Source: Fimenecus sp036652055
GTDB taxonomy: Bacteria; Bacillota; Clostridia; Oscillospirales; Acutalibacteraceae
Direction: 5' to 3'
NCBI GenBank assembly: GCA_036652055.1
Contig: JAVVWP010000001.1
Location: 1 to 64,000 of the forward strand
Length of the DNA: 64,000 nucleotides
The notes beneath the pieces are model-generated. The model did no database searches. It was not told the DNA's origin and was given only the letters and a program-made list of their open reading frames with translations. Positions 43,279-51,518 of this stretch are shown here, one piece after another. The translations under genes and the position numbers were made by a program. Position 1 is the first letter of the stretch, and each line of letters opens with the position of its first letter.

Positions 43279-44637
43279 ATGTTTATGAAAAAAGCCATAG
43301 TAATACTTCTTTGTAAAATAGCTGCTTTTGTTGGCAAGCTAATAGGTAAGGGCAGTAGTCTGCCGGGAAAGCTTGCACTTAAAATGTATCCTGATATTCT
43401 TGAAAAAATTGAATTATGCGACAAAATTGTTGCAGTAACAGGAAGTAATGGCAAGACCTCAACGGTTGAACTTATTGCGAGCGTTTTAAAGAAAAACAAT
43501 ATAAATGTCATTTACAATAAAGAGGGTTCAAATCAAATAGAGGGCGTTACCACGATGGTTTTGTGCAATAGTACACTTCGTGGCAAGCTAAAAGGTGATG
43601 TGCTTCTTATTGAAAGCGATGAAAGATATGCAAGGCACACATTTAAGCATTTCACACCGACGCATTTTGTTATAACAAATCTTTATCGTGACCAATTAAC
43701 AAGAAACGGGCATCCGGAATGGCTTTATGATATCATTTCAGAGAGCATACGCCCTGAAACAACTCTAATTCTTAATGCAGATGATCCAATTATCAGCACC
43801 TTTGCAAACAGAGGAAATCCTACAATATATTTTGGTATAGGAAGGCTTGAAACTGACAGTGAAACCTGTAAAAGCCTTTATAATGACGGGGTTTATTGTC
43901 CTGTTTGTAAATCAAAAATGGAATATTCTTATTATCATTATAATCATATCGGCTGTTATAAGTGCCAAAATTGTGGGCATCAAAGGCAAAATCCAAATTA
44001 CGAAGTCACCTCGCTTGACCTTAAAAATGGTAAAATGATTATAAATGAAAAATATGAAATCTCGTTATTTTTAAAGAGTATTTACAATGTTTACAATACA
44101 CTTGCAGCTTTTGCAGTATGCGATATTTTAGCACTTGACAAAGAAAAAATAGCCGCAGATATTAGTGACCATATTCTTAAAAACGGAAGAATTGTTGCAT
44201 TTAAAACAGGCGAGAGAAAAGGGATACTCTTAACTTCAAAACACGAAAATTCAATTAGTTATAATCAGTCTATTGAGCTTGCTGTCAATAATCCAACGCC
44301 TTGCACGGTAGTTATAATTGTTGATGCAATCAGCCGAAAGTATTTTACAAGTGAAACCTCGTGGCTTTGGGATATTGATTTTGAAAATCTAATTTCAGAT
44401 AATGTTACAAAAATAATTTTAACTGGAAACTATTGCTATGACCTTGCTACACGATTTGAATATACAGAAATAAATGAAGAAAAAATTGCTGTAATTAAAG
44501 ATATTGGCGAAGCAATAGAAAAGCTGGCATCTTTTGGGACAGGCGATATTTTTGCTATAACTTGTTTTTCGGATAAGGACAAGTTCCTTTCAAAAGTTGA
44601 AATGACCGAGCTAAAGGGAGATAATAATGGAAATTAA
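43279..44637 (+). CDS. murT: Lipid II isoglutaminyl synthase, Mur-ligase subunit MurT
   Basis: The 452-residue protein has the Mur ligase P-loop VTGSNGKTSTVELI, RYARHTFKHFTPTHFVITNL, and a four-Cys zinc ribbon (CPVCKSK and CYKCQNCG), the insertion that marks MurT. The C-terminal domain (DUF1727) follows. In Staphylococcus and Streptococcus, MurT activates the D-Glu carboxyl of lipid II and GatD supplies ammonia from glutamine. The gene overlaps the gatD-like gene by 11 bases. The start may be the ATG at 43279 or the one two codons later; GGAG fits both. Confidence 0.9.
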   Translation: MFMKKAIVILLCKIAAFVGKLIGKGSSLPGKLALKMYPDILEKIELCDKIVAVTGSNGKTSTVELIASVLKKNNINVIYNKEGSNQIEGVTTMVLCNSTLRGKLKGDVLLIESDERYARHTFKHFTPTHFVITNLYRDQLTRNGHPEWLYDIISESIRPETTLILNADDPIISTFANRGNPTIYFGIGRLETDSETCKSLYNDGVYCPVCKSKMEYSYYHYNHIGCYKCQNCGHQRQNPNYEVTSLDLKNGKMIINEKYEISLFLKSIYNVYNTLAAFAVCDILALDKEKIAADISDHILKNGRIVAFKTGERKGILLTSKHENSISYNQSIELAVNNPTPCTVVIIVDAISRKYFTSETSWLWDIDFENLISDNVTKIILTGNYCYDLATRFEYTEINEEKIAVIKDIGEAIEKLASFGTGDIFAITCFSDKDKFLSKVEMTELKGDNNGN

Positions 44638-45328
44638 AATACTTTATTTATATTATGATTTAATGAATTTGTATGGCGATAATGGAAATGTTCGTTGCCT
44701 TTTTAAAAATCTTTCAATGCAGCCCGAATTAAGCGTTACGGTTTATAAAAAAAGTATTTGTGATGAAATAGACTTTTCTGATTATGATTTTTTATATATC
44801 GGCTCAGGCACAGAAAAAAATCAAAAGGTCGCACTTTCTCATCTTTTGAAATACAAAGATGGGCTTAAAAAATTCATTGAAGATGAAAAAGTTGCCTTGT
44901 TAACAGGCAATTCAATTGAAATGCTTGGAAGCTCTATTGTAAATAAAAATGGAGAAAAGTATGAGGGGCTTTCTATTTTTGATTTTAATACAATTGAAGA
45001 AAACAGGCGTGATAACCTTGATGTGATTGCAAATTGTGAGTTTTTTGAAAGCGAAGTTGTAGGCTTTATTAATAAAAGCAGTCAAATAAATGGTGACATA
45101 ACGCCACTTTTCACAGTTACAAGAGGCATAGGCAATAATAAAGATACAAAGGGCGAAGGGTATTTTTATAAAAATCTTTTTGCAACGCATTTAATAGGCC
45201 CGATAACTATAAAAAATCCGCATTTTGGGCTTTTTATAATGTCGAAAATCTTAAAAAACACACCGATAGATACATTTAGCGACAATTCAAAAGAGGCGTT
45301 TAAAGTATCGCTTGAGGCATTAAAATAG
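44627..45328 (+). CDS. gatD: GatD-like glutamine amidotransferase without the catalytic Cys and His
   Basis: The 233-residue protein aligns with GatD over its length: YYDLMNLYGDNGNVRCL at the start, FLYIGSGTEKNQ, and KNLFATHLIGPITIKNPHF near the end. Where GatD has ICGGYQFLG, with the nucleophile Cys, this protein reads TGNSIEMLG with Gly94. Where GatD has TYLHGP, with the catalytic His, it reads THLIGP with Ile190. Both residues needed to hydrolyse glutamine are gone. The gene is otherwise intact, in frame and coupled to murT, which points to a retained non-enzymatic role (scaffold or ammonia path) rather than decay. Confidence is for homology, not activity. Confidence 0.85.
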   Translation: MEIKILYLYYDLMNLYGDNGNVRCLFKNLSMQPELSVTVYKKSICDEIDFSDYDFLYIGSGTEKNQKVALSHLLKYKDGLKKFIEDEKVALLTGNSIEMLGSSIVNKNGEKYEGLSIFDFNTIEENRRDNLDVIANCEFFESEVVGFINKSSQINGDITPLFTVTRGIGNNKDTKGEGYFYKNLFATHLIGPITIKNPHFGLFIMSKILKNTPIDTFSDNSKEAFKVSLEALK

Positions 45329-45341
45329 GGAGAAGTAATCA

Positions 45342-46310
45342 ATGAAAAACATTTTATATGTTGTTATTCCTTGTTTTAATGAAGAGGAGGTTTTACCCGA
45401 AACGGCAAAAAGGCTTAAAGAAAAAATGGTAAGTCTTATGGTTAAAGGTAAAATTGACGAAAATAGCCGTGTGGTTTTTGTAAACGATGGTTCTAAAGAT
45501 AAAACATGGGACTTAATATGCGATTTTCATAAATCAGATTGCCTATTTAGTGGGATAAATCTTAGTAAAAATCGTGGGCATCAAAATGCACTTTTAGCAG
45601 GGCTTTTAACTGTGAACGATAATGCTGATATGGTTATTTCTATGGATGCTGATTTGCAAGATGACATTAATGCAATGGACGAAATGATAGACAAATACTT
45701 AAATGGTGCAGAAATTGTTTACGGAGTAAGAAGCAAGAGAAAAACGGATTCGTTTTTTAAACGCTTCACAGCAGAGGGATTTTATAGAATTATGAATTTG
45801 CTTGATGCTAATATTGTGTTTAATCATGCAGATTATAGGCTTATGAGCAAGCGTGCAATCGAGGGACTATCTGAGTTTAAAGAAACTAATTTATTCCTAA
45901 GAGGAATTATACCAATGATTGGCTATCCAACAGATACGGTTATATATGAAAGAAATGAGCGTTTTGCGGGGGAAAGTAAGTACCCGTTAAAAAAGATGAT
46001 TGCCTTTGCGTTTGAGGGGATAACATCACTTAGTATTAAGCCTATTAGATTTATCGCACTTCTTGGCGCATTGTTTTCTGTGGCAAGTGTAGCAATGTTA
46101 ATTTATATATTAGTTAGATATTTCACAGGTCATGTTGTGGTTGGCTGGACGAGTGTAATTATTTCAGTTTGGGGCATTGGTGGGCTTTTGCTTTTATCAA
46201 TTGGAATAGTCGGAGAATATGTTGGCAAAATCTACCTTGAAACAAAAGCACGACCACGGTTTATTATTGAAAAGTTCTTGAATGATGATGGCAAAGAAAA
46301 TAAAACCTAA
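45342..46310 (+). CDS. Membrane glycosyltransferase family 2 (GtrB/DPM-like)
   Basis: The 322-residue protein begins YVVIPCFNEEEVLPETAKRL, then VNDGSKDKTWD, MDADLQDDINAMDEMIDKYL (D-x-D and DLQDD) and YRLMSKRAIEGL. Two C-terminal membrane helices lie at about residues 232-255 and 265-290. This plan is that of GtrB/YfdH-type enzymes that transfer a sugar from a nucleotide to polyprenyl phosphate. The product would feed glycosylation of wall polymers or proteins. It follows gatD by 13 bases and probably shares the murT transcript. Confidence 0.88.
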   Translation: MKNILYVVIPCFNEEEVLPETAKRLKEKMVSLMVKGKIDENSRVVFVNDGSKDKTWDLICDFHKSDCLFSGINLSKNRGHQNALLAGLLTVNDNADMVISMDADLQDDINAMDEMIDKYLNGAEIVYGVRSKRKTDSFFKRFTAEGFYRIMNLLDANIVFNHADYRLMSKRAIEGLSEFKETNLFLRGIIPMIGYPTDTVIYERNERFAGESKYPLKKMIAFAFEGITSLSIKPIRFIALLGALFSVASVAMLIYILVRYFTGHVVVGWTSVIISVWGIGGLLLLSIGIVGEYVGKIYLETKARPRFIIEKFLNDDGKENKT

Positions 46311-46317
46311 TATTTTA

Positions 46318-46353
46318 AAACCCCTGTACCAAAATGATGTGGTACAGGGGTTT
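46318..46353. terminator. Bidirectional terminator
   Basis: AAACCCCTGTACC (46318-46330) and GGTACAGGGGTTT (46341-46353) form a perfect 13-bp stem with a 10-base loop, with T-runs on both strands. It ends the glycosyltransferase gene and the convergent GH25 gene. Confidence 0.88.
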
Positions 46354-46367
46354 TGTTCTTATAAAAT

Positions 46368-47933
46368 TTATTCGCTAACAGTGGTTATTTCGGTGGCAGG
46401 GGTTGTAACAGTAGTAATTTCAGCTGTCGTAGTATCAGCGGTTGTGGTCGTTTCAGCTTTTGTTGTATCAACAATTGTGGTTGTTTCACTTTCAATTTTT
46501 TTCTTGATTTCAGAAAGCTTGTTTGAAAGCACTGATTTCACTTTGTCATTTGTTATAGAATTTACAAGCGATAAAGCATTAGTATATGCAGTAAATGTTT
46601 TTTCAGTTTCATATGTTTTAATCGCATTTTCAGCATCAACAAAGGGCTTTAAATCCTCTTGGTTTTTCACAAATATCACATCTTGACCTAAGTTATCCAT
46701 TGTGGAATTTTTTGCGTAATCAAAAGTTGAAATATTCAAATCAACATTTTCAGGTATTCCATCAACACGCCCTTTATCGGTGTATTGCCACATTTTATAA
46801 GGGTGTTTAAAGTTTGTTAGTTTATCGGGAGCAGTGTAGTGGGCAACCCAAATATGATAGGATGAAATTCGTGAAAATTGTAATTCATCATCAAAAAAGG
46901 TTTTGCTCGCATAAATGCCTGCTTTATAGCCTGTGTTTTTTACAGTTTCACAAAATGCAATCGCAATATCGGTTCGAAGTGATTTTGAAAGCTTGTCTGC
47001 TCTGCCAGAAAAATTGCTCGTTGCATATTCTGTATCAAAATATATAGGATAGGATAATTTATATTTACCGCCATAGTTTATTGCTATGCTTGCCTCCTCA
47101 ATTGCCTCTTGAATATTGGTTGCCTGACTATAAAAATAAACGCCAACATCAATACCTGCGGCAATAGCACCGCTTATGTTTTTGTCAAAGTTATTGTCAA
47201 GCTTTAATGTTCCACTGCTTCCGTATCCACGAAAACCAACACGGATAATTGCATAATCAATGCCCGAGGCTTTAACTTTATTCCAATTTATATTGCCATT
47301 ATGGTTTGAAACATCAATGCCGACCTTTGAAGCTTTAGCACCATAGTCATTAAATAAATATCTGACTCCATTTATAGTTTTATTACCTTTTGTTAATTCG
47401 TGAGCATCATCAAAATAAAAAAGATTACTACCTGCTTTTTGCCAACCTACAAGATTATTAGTAGCGACATACGACAATTTACTGATTTTTGAATTTTCTT
47501 CAACAGGGACATCAATATCAGGAGTTGAAACAATTGGCGGAGGAGCAGGAGGAGCAGAGGTGTCCGCACCCTTATTCCCATCACCGTCTTCATCTTTTTT
47601 CTTATCACCAGTTGCCTTGTCGGCAACGATATTTTTAATTGGTTTATATTTTTTCTTGCTTTCTTCCTTTGAAATGGTAGTTTCAACAATCTCTGTGATA
47701 GGCTCAGTTTCAACCGATGGAATTTCTGTAATGGTTTCGGTTTCAACGGTTTGAACAGGAATTTCTGCTAATGCCTCGCTGCTCGGATGAAGCATTTTTG
47801 GCACGGTGAGAGTTAATACAACTACTAAAACTATTGAGCTTGAAACAGCGCCGCTAAGTAGCAATAATTGTTTATGGTTAGTATTTCTAAACCATTCTTT
47901 TAGCTTTTCGATATAGCTTATTATTTTTTCCAC
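46368..47933 (-). CDS. Membrane-anchored GH25 muramidase
   Basis: The 521-residue protein has a cytoplasmic basic N-terminus, one membrane helix (residues about 24-46), a Thr/Glu-rich stalk, a Pro-rich link, a stretch like a cell-wall-binding repeat (LVGWQKAGSNLFYFDD, INGVRYLFNDYG), and a GH25 domain from about residue 205 (KVGIDVSNHNGNINW, YPIYFDTEYATS with the acid pair, WQYTDKG, VDLNIS). After a helical segment it ends in a second Thr-rich tail. GH25 enzymes cut the glycan chain of peptidoglycan. I choose the GTG at 47933 because AAAGGGG lies six bases before it; the frame continues 76 codons upstream into the divergent promoter. Confidence 0.85.
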   Translation of the reverse strand: MEKIISYIEKLKEWFRNTNHKQLLLLSGAVSSSIVLVVVLTLTVPKMLHPSSEALAEIPVQTVETETITEIPSVETEPITEIVETTISKEESKKKYKPIKNIVADKATGDKKKDEDGDGNKGADTSAPPAPPPIVSTPDIDVPVEENSKISKLSYVATNNLVGWQKAGSNLFYFDDAHELTKGNKTINGVRYLFNDYGAKASKVGIDVSNHNGNINWNKVKASGIDYAIIRVGFRGYGSSGTLKLDNNFDKNISGAIAAGIDVGVYFYSQATNIQEAIEEASIAINYGGKYKLSYPIYFDTEYATSNFSGRADKLSKSLRTDIAIAFCETVKNTGYKAGIYASKTFFDDELQFSRISSYHIWVAHYTAPDKLTNFKHPYKMWQYTDKGRVDGIPENVDLNISTFDYAKNSTMDNLGQDVIFVKNQEDLKPFVDAENAIKTYETEKTFTAYTNALSLVNSITNDKVKSVLSNKLSEIKKKIESETTTIVDTTKAETTTTADTTTAEITTVTTPATEITTVSE

Positions 47934-48038
47934 AATATACCCCTTTTTTTGAACATTTTCATCTAAAGAAATAGTATATATTATCAGCGTAAAAATTACA
48001 AGGTAAAATAGAAGTATAATAAAAATTAAATATTTATA

Positions 48039-48067
48039 TTGACAAATTATAAAAGAAGTTATATAGT
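48039..48067 (+). promoter_or_regulatory. Promoter of the GntR/ABC operon
   Basis: TTGACA (48039-48044), 17 bases, TATAGT (48062-48067). The last two bases of the -10 belong to the operator that follows. Confidence 0.75.
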
Positions 48068-48087
48068 TAGTTATAGAAGTAACTAAC
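48066..48087 (+). promoter_or_regulatory. Probable operator for the GntR repressor
   Basis: GTTAGTTA (48066-48073), six bases, TAACTAAC (48080-48087): perfect 8-base arms, placed over the end of the -10 box and the transcription start. A dimeric repressor bound here would block the promoter. The gene that follows codes for a GntR regulator, so self-repression is likely. Confidence 0.7.
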
Positions 48088-48130
48088 CACTTTTGAAAAA
48101 CATATAATGCTAAGGGGAGGGCTGATAAAA

Positions 48131-48493
48131 ATGAATTTGAATTTTGAGAGTGAACAACCAATTTATTTACAAATTGCAGAGCAACTACAAGATGCTGTTT
48201 TTACAGGAATATATTCTGAAAATACTCAAATTCCTTCCACAACAGAACTCTCAATAAGTCTAAAAATCAATCCTGCAACCGTTTTAAAAGGTATGAATAT
48301 TTTGGTAGATGAAAATATCATTTACAAAAAAAGAGGGCTTGGAATGTTTGTCAGTGAGGGTGCAGTTGAAAAAATAAAGCAAAAACGCCAAAATGAATTT
48401 AATATAAATTATATTGATAAACTAATATCTGAAGCAAAAAAGTTAGAATTATCCAAACAAGATATAATTAATTTAATTGAAAGTGGGTTTTAA
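48131..48493 (+). CDS. GntR-family repressor, YtrA type
   Basis: The 120-residue protein has the GntR winged helix (PIYLQIAEQLQDAVFTGIYS, IPSTTELSISLKINPATVLK, YKKRGLGMFV) and then only about 50 more residues, the short C-terminal plan of the YtrA subfamily. YtrA repressors control adjacent ABC transporter genes and often respond to wall-active antibiotics; here an ABC ATPase and membrane proteins follow. The ATG at 48131 is chosen because AAGGGGAGGG lies nine bases before it. Confidence 0.9.
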   Translation: MNLNFESEQPIYLQIAEQLQDAVFTGIYSENTQIPSTTELSISLKINPATVLKGMNILVDENIIYKKRGLGMFVSEGAVEKIKQKRQNEFNINYIDKLISEAKKLELSKQDIINLIESGF

Positions 48494-48494
48494 A

Positions 48495-49340
48495 ATGAGT
48501 ATAGAAATTCGTGATGTAACAAAAAAGTGGAGAAAAACAGTGGCACTTAAAAATGTATCATTAGAATTTGGTGAAAACCGAATTTATGGATTGCTTGGCA
48601 GAAATGGTGCGGGAAAATCCACAATGCTGAACATTATTGCAAACAGAGTTTTTGCAACAGAAGGCACAGTTTTAATTGATGGCGAAAATGCTGTTGAAAA
48701 CGATAAGGTGCAGTCAAAGGTGTATTTAATGAGCGAGCAAACGCTGTATAGTGGAAATATGACGGTTAAAAGTGCGTTTAAAACAACAAAAGATTTTTAC
48801 AAAGATTTTGATGTTTCTAAGGCAAACGAAATGGCAGAAAAATTTGCACTTGACACAAAAAAACGAATTTCCACACTTTCCACAGGCTATAAAACAATAT
48901 TCAAGCTTTGCATAGCATTATCGCAAAACACACCTTATGTTTTTCTTGATGAGCCAATTTTGGGGCTTGATGCTAATCACAGAGATTTATTTTATAAGCT
49001 TTTGCTCGAAAGCTACAATGAAAATCCAAAAACGATAGTCCTCTCAACGCATTTGATTGAGGAGATTGAAAACATAATTGAATATGTTGTCGTAATTAAA
49101 AATGGTGAAGTGATTATAAATGAAGAAACAGAAAGATTACTTCTAAATTCTTACACTGTAACGGGTGCTGATAGTGAAATCGAAAAATACATAACGGATA
49201 AAAAGGTAATAAGCACAGGAGTTGTTGGCTCAGAAAAAACAGCTTATATTTTAGGTAAATATGGTGATGAAAACATTAGCGGCAACCTTCAAAAATCACA
49301 TATAGATTTACAAGAACTATTTGTTCAACTTACTAACTAA
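48495..49340 (+). CDS. ABC transporter ATP-binding protein (YtrB-like)
   Basis: The 281-residue ATPase has Walker A GRNGAGKST, Walker B YVFLDEPILGLD and the switch His in VLSTHLIEEIENI. The signature loop reads LSTGYKTIF in place of LSGGQ, a change common in the YtrB/BcrA-like export subfamily. The start is the ATG one base after the GntR stop. It is expected to pair with the two related membrane proteins coded at 49362 and 50737. Confidence 0.9.
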   Translation: MSIEIRDVTKKWRKTVALKNVSLEFGENRIYGLLGRNGAGKSTMLNIIANRVFATEGTVLIDGENAVENDKVQSKVYLMSEQTLYSGNMTVKSAFKTTKDFYKDFDVSKANEMAEKFALDTKKRISTLSTGYKTIFKLCIALSQNTPYVFLDEPILGLDANHRDLFYKLLLESYNENPKTIVLSTHLIEEIENIIEYVVVIKNGEVIINEETERLLLNSYTVTGADSEIEKYITDKKVISTGVVGSEKTAYILGKYGDENISGNLQKSHIDLQELFVQLTN

Positions 49341-49361
49341 TAATCAAAAGGGGCGATAAAA

Positions 49362-50048
49362 ATGAAGCTAAAAGGTGCGGTAAAACATCAGTATTTTGAA
49401 TATCTAACATATACTGCTTTTTGTGGAATTGCAATTTTTCTATCGATTATCATTTATTTTATCACGGGAAAAGGCAAAGCAACAGTAAGTTTTGATTTTA
49501 ATATAATAAAATATTTTTCGCTTATCTTTCTTTTCGTTTTAGCAGCATCAATGTATAAAAAGCATTTCAATTATTTTATTCAAAACGGAGTCAGCAGGCA
49601 GTCTATACATAATAGCTTTCTTTTGACATTACCAATTATCATTCCGATTGCATTAATTAATACGGTGGCATTGAGTTTTAATAAAGCGAGCAGTGATTTT
49701 GAACCACCTTTTGATGCGACTTCGACTTTTATTTTGACATTGTGTTTTTGTTTTGCTGCATTTACATTTGGCAGGGTTATAGGAGCGATTTCATATAGGC
49801 TCAAATTTCTTTATAGAATTTTTGTTTTTTTATTTGTGCCAATAATTATATTTTTGCTTTTAACAGTGTTAAAGCTAATTTCAGAAGATGCTTTTGAAGT
49901 ATTATTTGCATTTTTTGTGTATTTTATATCTGGTGATTATTATATAGAGGGCTTTTTAGCACCCTCTGTGGCAACGATAACTTTGTCAATAATATTTTTG
50001 TCTATAAGTCATTTGATTATAAGAAAAGAAGAAATAAAAACACTTTAA
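49362..50048 (+). CDS. Membrane component of the YtrA-type ABC system (copy 1)
   Basis: The 228-residue protein has six hydrophobic segments and no catalytic motif. It shares KHQYFEYL at the start, FNYFIQNGVSRQSIHNSFLL in the middle and HLIIRKEEIKTL at the end with the protein coded at 50737, so the two are paralogues. They look like permease-type subunits of a small ABC exporter. AAAGGGG precedes the ATG. Confidence 0.75.
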   Translation: MKLKGAVKHQYFEYLTYTAFCGIAIFLSIIIYFITGKGKATVSFDFNIIKYFSLIFLFVLAASMYKKHFNYFIQNGVSRQSIHNSFLLTLPIIIPIALINTVALSFNKASSDFEPPFDATSTFILTLCFCFAAFTFGRVIGAISYRLKFLYRIFVFLFVPIIIFLLLTVLKLISEDAFEVLFAFFVYFISGDYYIEGFLAPSVATITLSIIFLSISHLIIRKEEIKTL

Positions 50049-50060
50049 AGGGGGATAAAA

Positions 50061-50723
50061 ATGAAAAAACGATATATTGTAATTCCAACAGTAACTTTAA
50101 TTATTGCAATTGTTTTTGCCCTTGCCTTTGTCATATTGACAACACCTTTTTTGGAGAATACAAATTTTTTAAAAGGGAAAAATCTGCACGAGTTAATAAA
50201 ATTCGAACAAGTTCAGTACAAGATAACTAAAAGCCCAAGCTTGTTACATAGCATAGTAATAGAATATTCTGCGGCAGCAAAATTTCCTGCGAGCTTTGAT
50301 GCGGCAGACGAAAATTTTTATAAAGAAGGGCTTACTCTTGCAAAGGAATGTTTGGATTGGCATACTGAAAAATTAAAGCGATTAGGGGTATCTGCCGATG
50401 AGGCAAGTTCAAACTATGAAAATGACGATAAAAAAGAGATATATTTAAATCATTATATTCCGATTTTATTTATGTCAGGGCAAGAGGGAAAAGCAGAAGC
50501 AAAGGCAGCAATAGAGCAATTACTTGAGAAAAATGACATTGAAGACTTTTTACATTCATCAGTATTTATTTCAAGTATCGCCGAAAATAAAAAATCAACT
50601 GACGAAGATAAACAGTGGGCAATGAGCATAGCAAAAAGGCAGATAGAAGCGTCTGATGAAAGAATTAAGGTCGAATTAAACGAGAGATATTCAAAAAGCT
50701 TTGGGGATTTATGGGCAAATTAG
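50061..50723 (+). CDS. Single-pass extracytoplasmic protein within the ABC operon
   Basis: I do not recognise this 220-residue protein. It has one N-terminal membrane segment (residues 5-30) and then a soluble, helical domain rich in Glu, Lys and Ala outside the membrane, with no Cys and no lipobox. It lies between the two paralogous permease genes with gaps of 12 and 13 bases and its own AAAGGGGG ribosome site, so it is part of the operon. A role as an accessory or sensor protein of the ABC system is inferred from position only. Confidence 0.65.
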   Translation: MKKRYIVIPTVTLIIAIVFALAFVILTTPFLENTNFLKGKNLHELIKFEQVQYKITKSPSLLHSIVIEYSAAAKFPASFDAADENFYKEGLTLAKECLDWHTEKLKRLGVSADEASSNYENDDKKEIYLNHYIPILFMSGQEGKAEAKAAIEQLLEKNDIEDFLHSSVFISSIAENKKSTDEDKQWAMSIAKRQIEASDERIKVELNERYSKSFGDLWAN

Positions 50724-50736
50724 GAGGCATTAAACA

Positions 50737-51435
50737 ATGAAAATGAAAAATGCAACAAAGCATCAATATTTACAGCTTTTACCTGTATTAGGACTTTATA
50801 GCGGACTTTTGTTAACTGTATTTTTTGCTTTAATGTCTACCAAAAAAATGAGCTATTTTATAATAACTCCATTCCCAAGCCCATTTTTCTTTGCAGTGTT
50901 GTTTTTTGCTTTTGGAATAATTTATTATAACAAAAACTTTAATTATTTTTTGCAAAATGGTGTGTCAAGGCAAACATATCATTGGAGCTTTTTAATGACA
51001 TTGCCAATAGTTATAATAGCAGCGGTGATTGATGCTTTCATTTATGATTATCAATGCGTGGCAAATGACAATCTAAAGCTTTCAGTGATAACACTCCTAA
51101 AAATCACCATACTAAGGTCATGTGTATATCTTTTTGTTTTCGCACTCGGCAGACTTATAGCATCTATTTCAATTAAATTTAGATTTTTTGGAAAAATTAT
51201 GTTAATAGGCTTTTTACCAGCTACACTCATCATTATTATAAACACAGTAATTAAAAATGCTGATGCAAAAAAAGTTGAATTGGCTGTTTCATTTATAAAG
51301 ATGATTTTGTTTGGCAAAAATACTTATAATGAAGTCAACATTTGGAATGTATCTATTGCGTTTTTTGTGGGGGCAGTAATAGTTATATCCCTCTGCCACT
51401 TAGCCATTAGAAAAACAGAGATCAAAGAAACATAA
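50737..51435 (+). CDS. Membrane component of the YtrA-type ABC system (copy 2)
   Basis: The 232-residue protein has about six membrane segments and is a paralogue of the protein coded at 49362: KHQYLQLL, FNYFLQNGVSRQTYHWSFLM and CHLAIRKTEIKET match at equal positions. Two unlike copies suggest a heterodimeric membrane domain. It is the last gene of the operon, and a strong terminator follows. Confidence 0.75.
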   Translation: MKMKNATKHQYLQLLPVLGLYSGLLLTVFFALMSTKKMSYFIITPFPSPFFFAVLFFAFGIIYYNKNFNYFLQNGVSRQTYHWSFLMTLPIVIIAAVIDAFIYDYQCVANDNLKLSVITLLKITILRSCVYLFVFALGRLIASISIKFRFFGKIMLIGFLPATLIIIINTVIKNADAKKVELAVSFIKMILFGKNTYNEVNIWNVSIAFFVGAVIVISLCHLAIRKTEIKET

Positions 51436-51454
51436 AAAGTATAAAGTCATAGAA

Positions 51455-51489
51455 AAAGCAGGTTAGACCAATTTGGTTTAACCTGCTTT
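51455..51489. terminator. Terminator of the ABC operon
   Basis: AAAGCAGGTTAGACCA (51455-51470) pairs with GGTTTAACCTGCTTT (51475-51489), giving about 15 bp with one wobble and a very small loop. It may act for both the plus-strand operon and the convergent FAD gene. Confidence 0.8.
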
Positions 51490-51518
51490 GTTAGTTATTT
51501 TCAAAAACATAAAGTCAT

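Noticed and set aside
47934..48161. Extension of the GH25 frame upstream, with two apparent membrane segments
   Set aside because: It overlaps the promoter, operator and start of the GntR operon; the GTG at 47933 has an AAAGGGG site.
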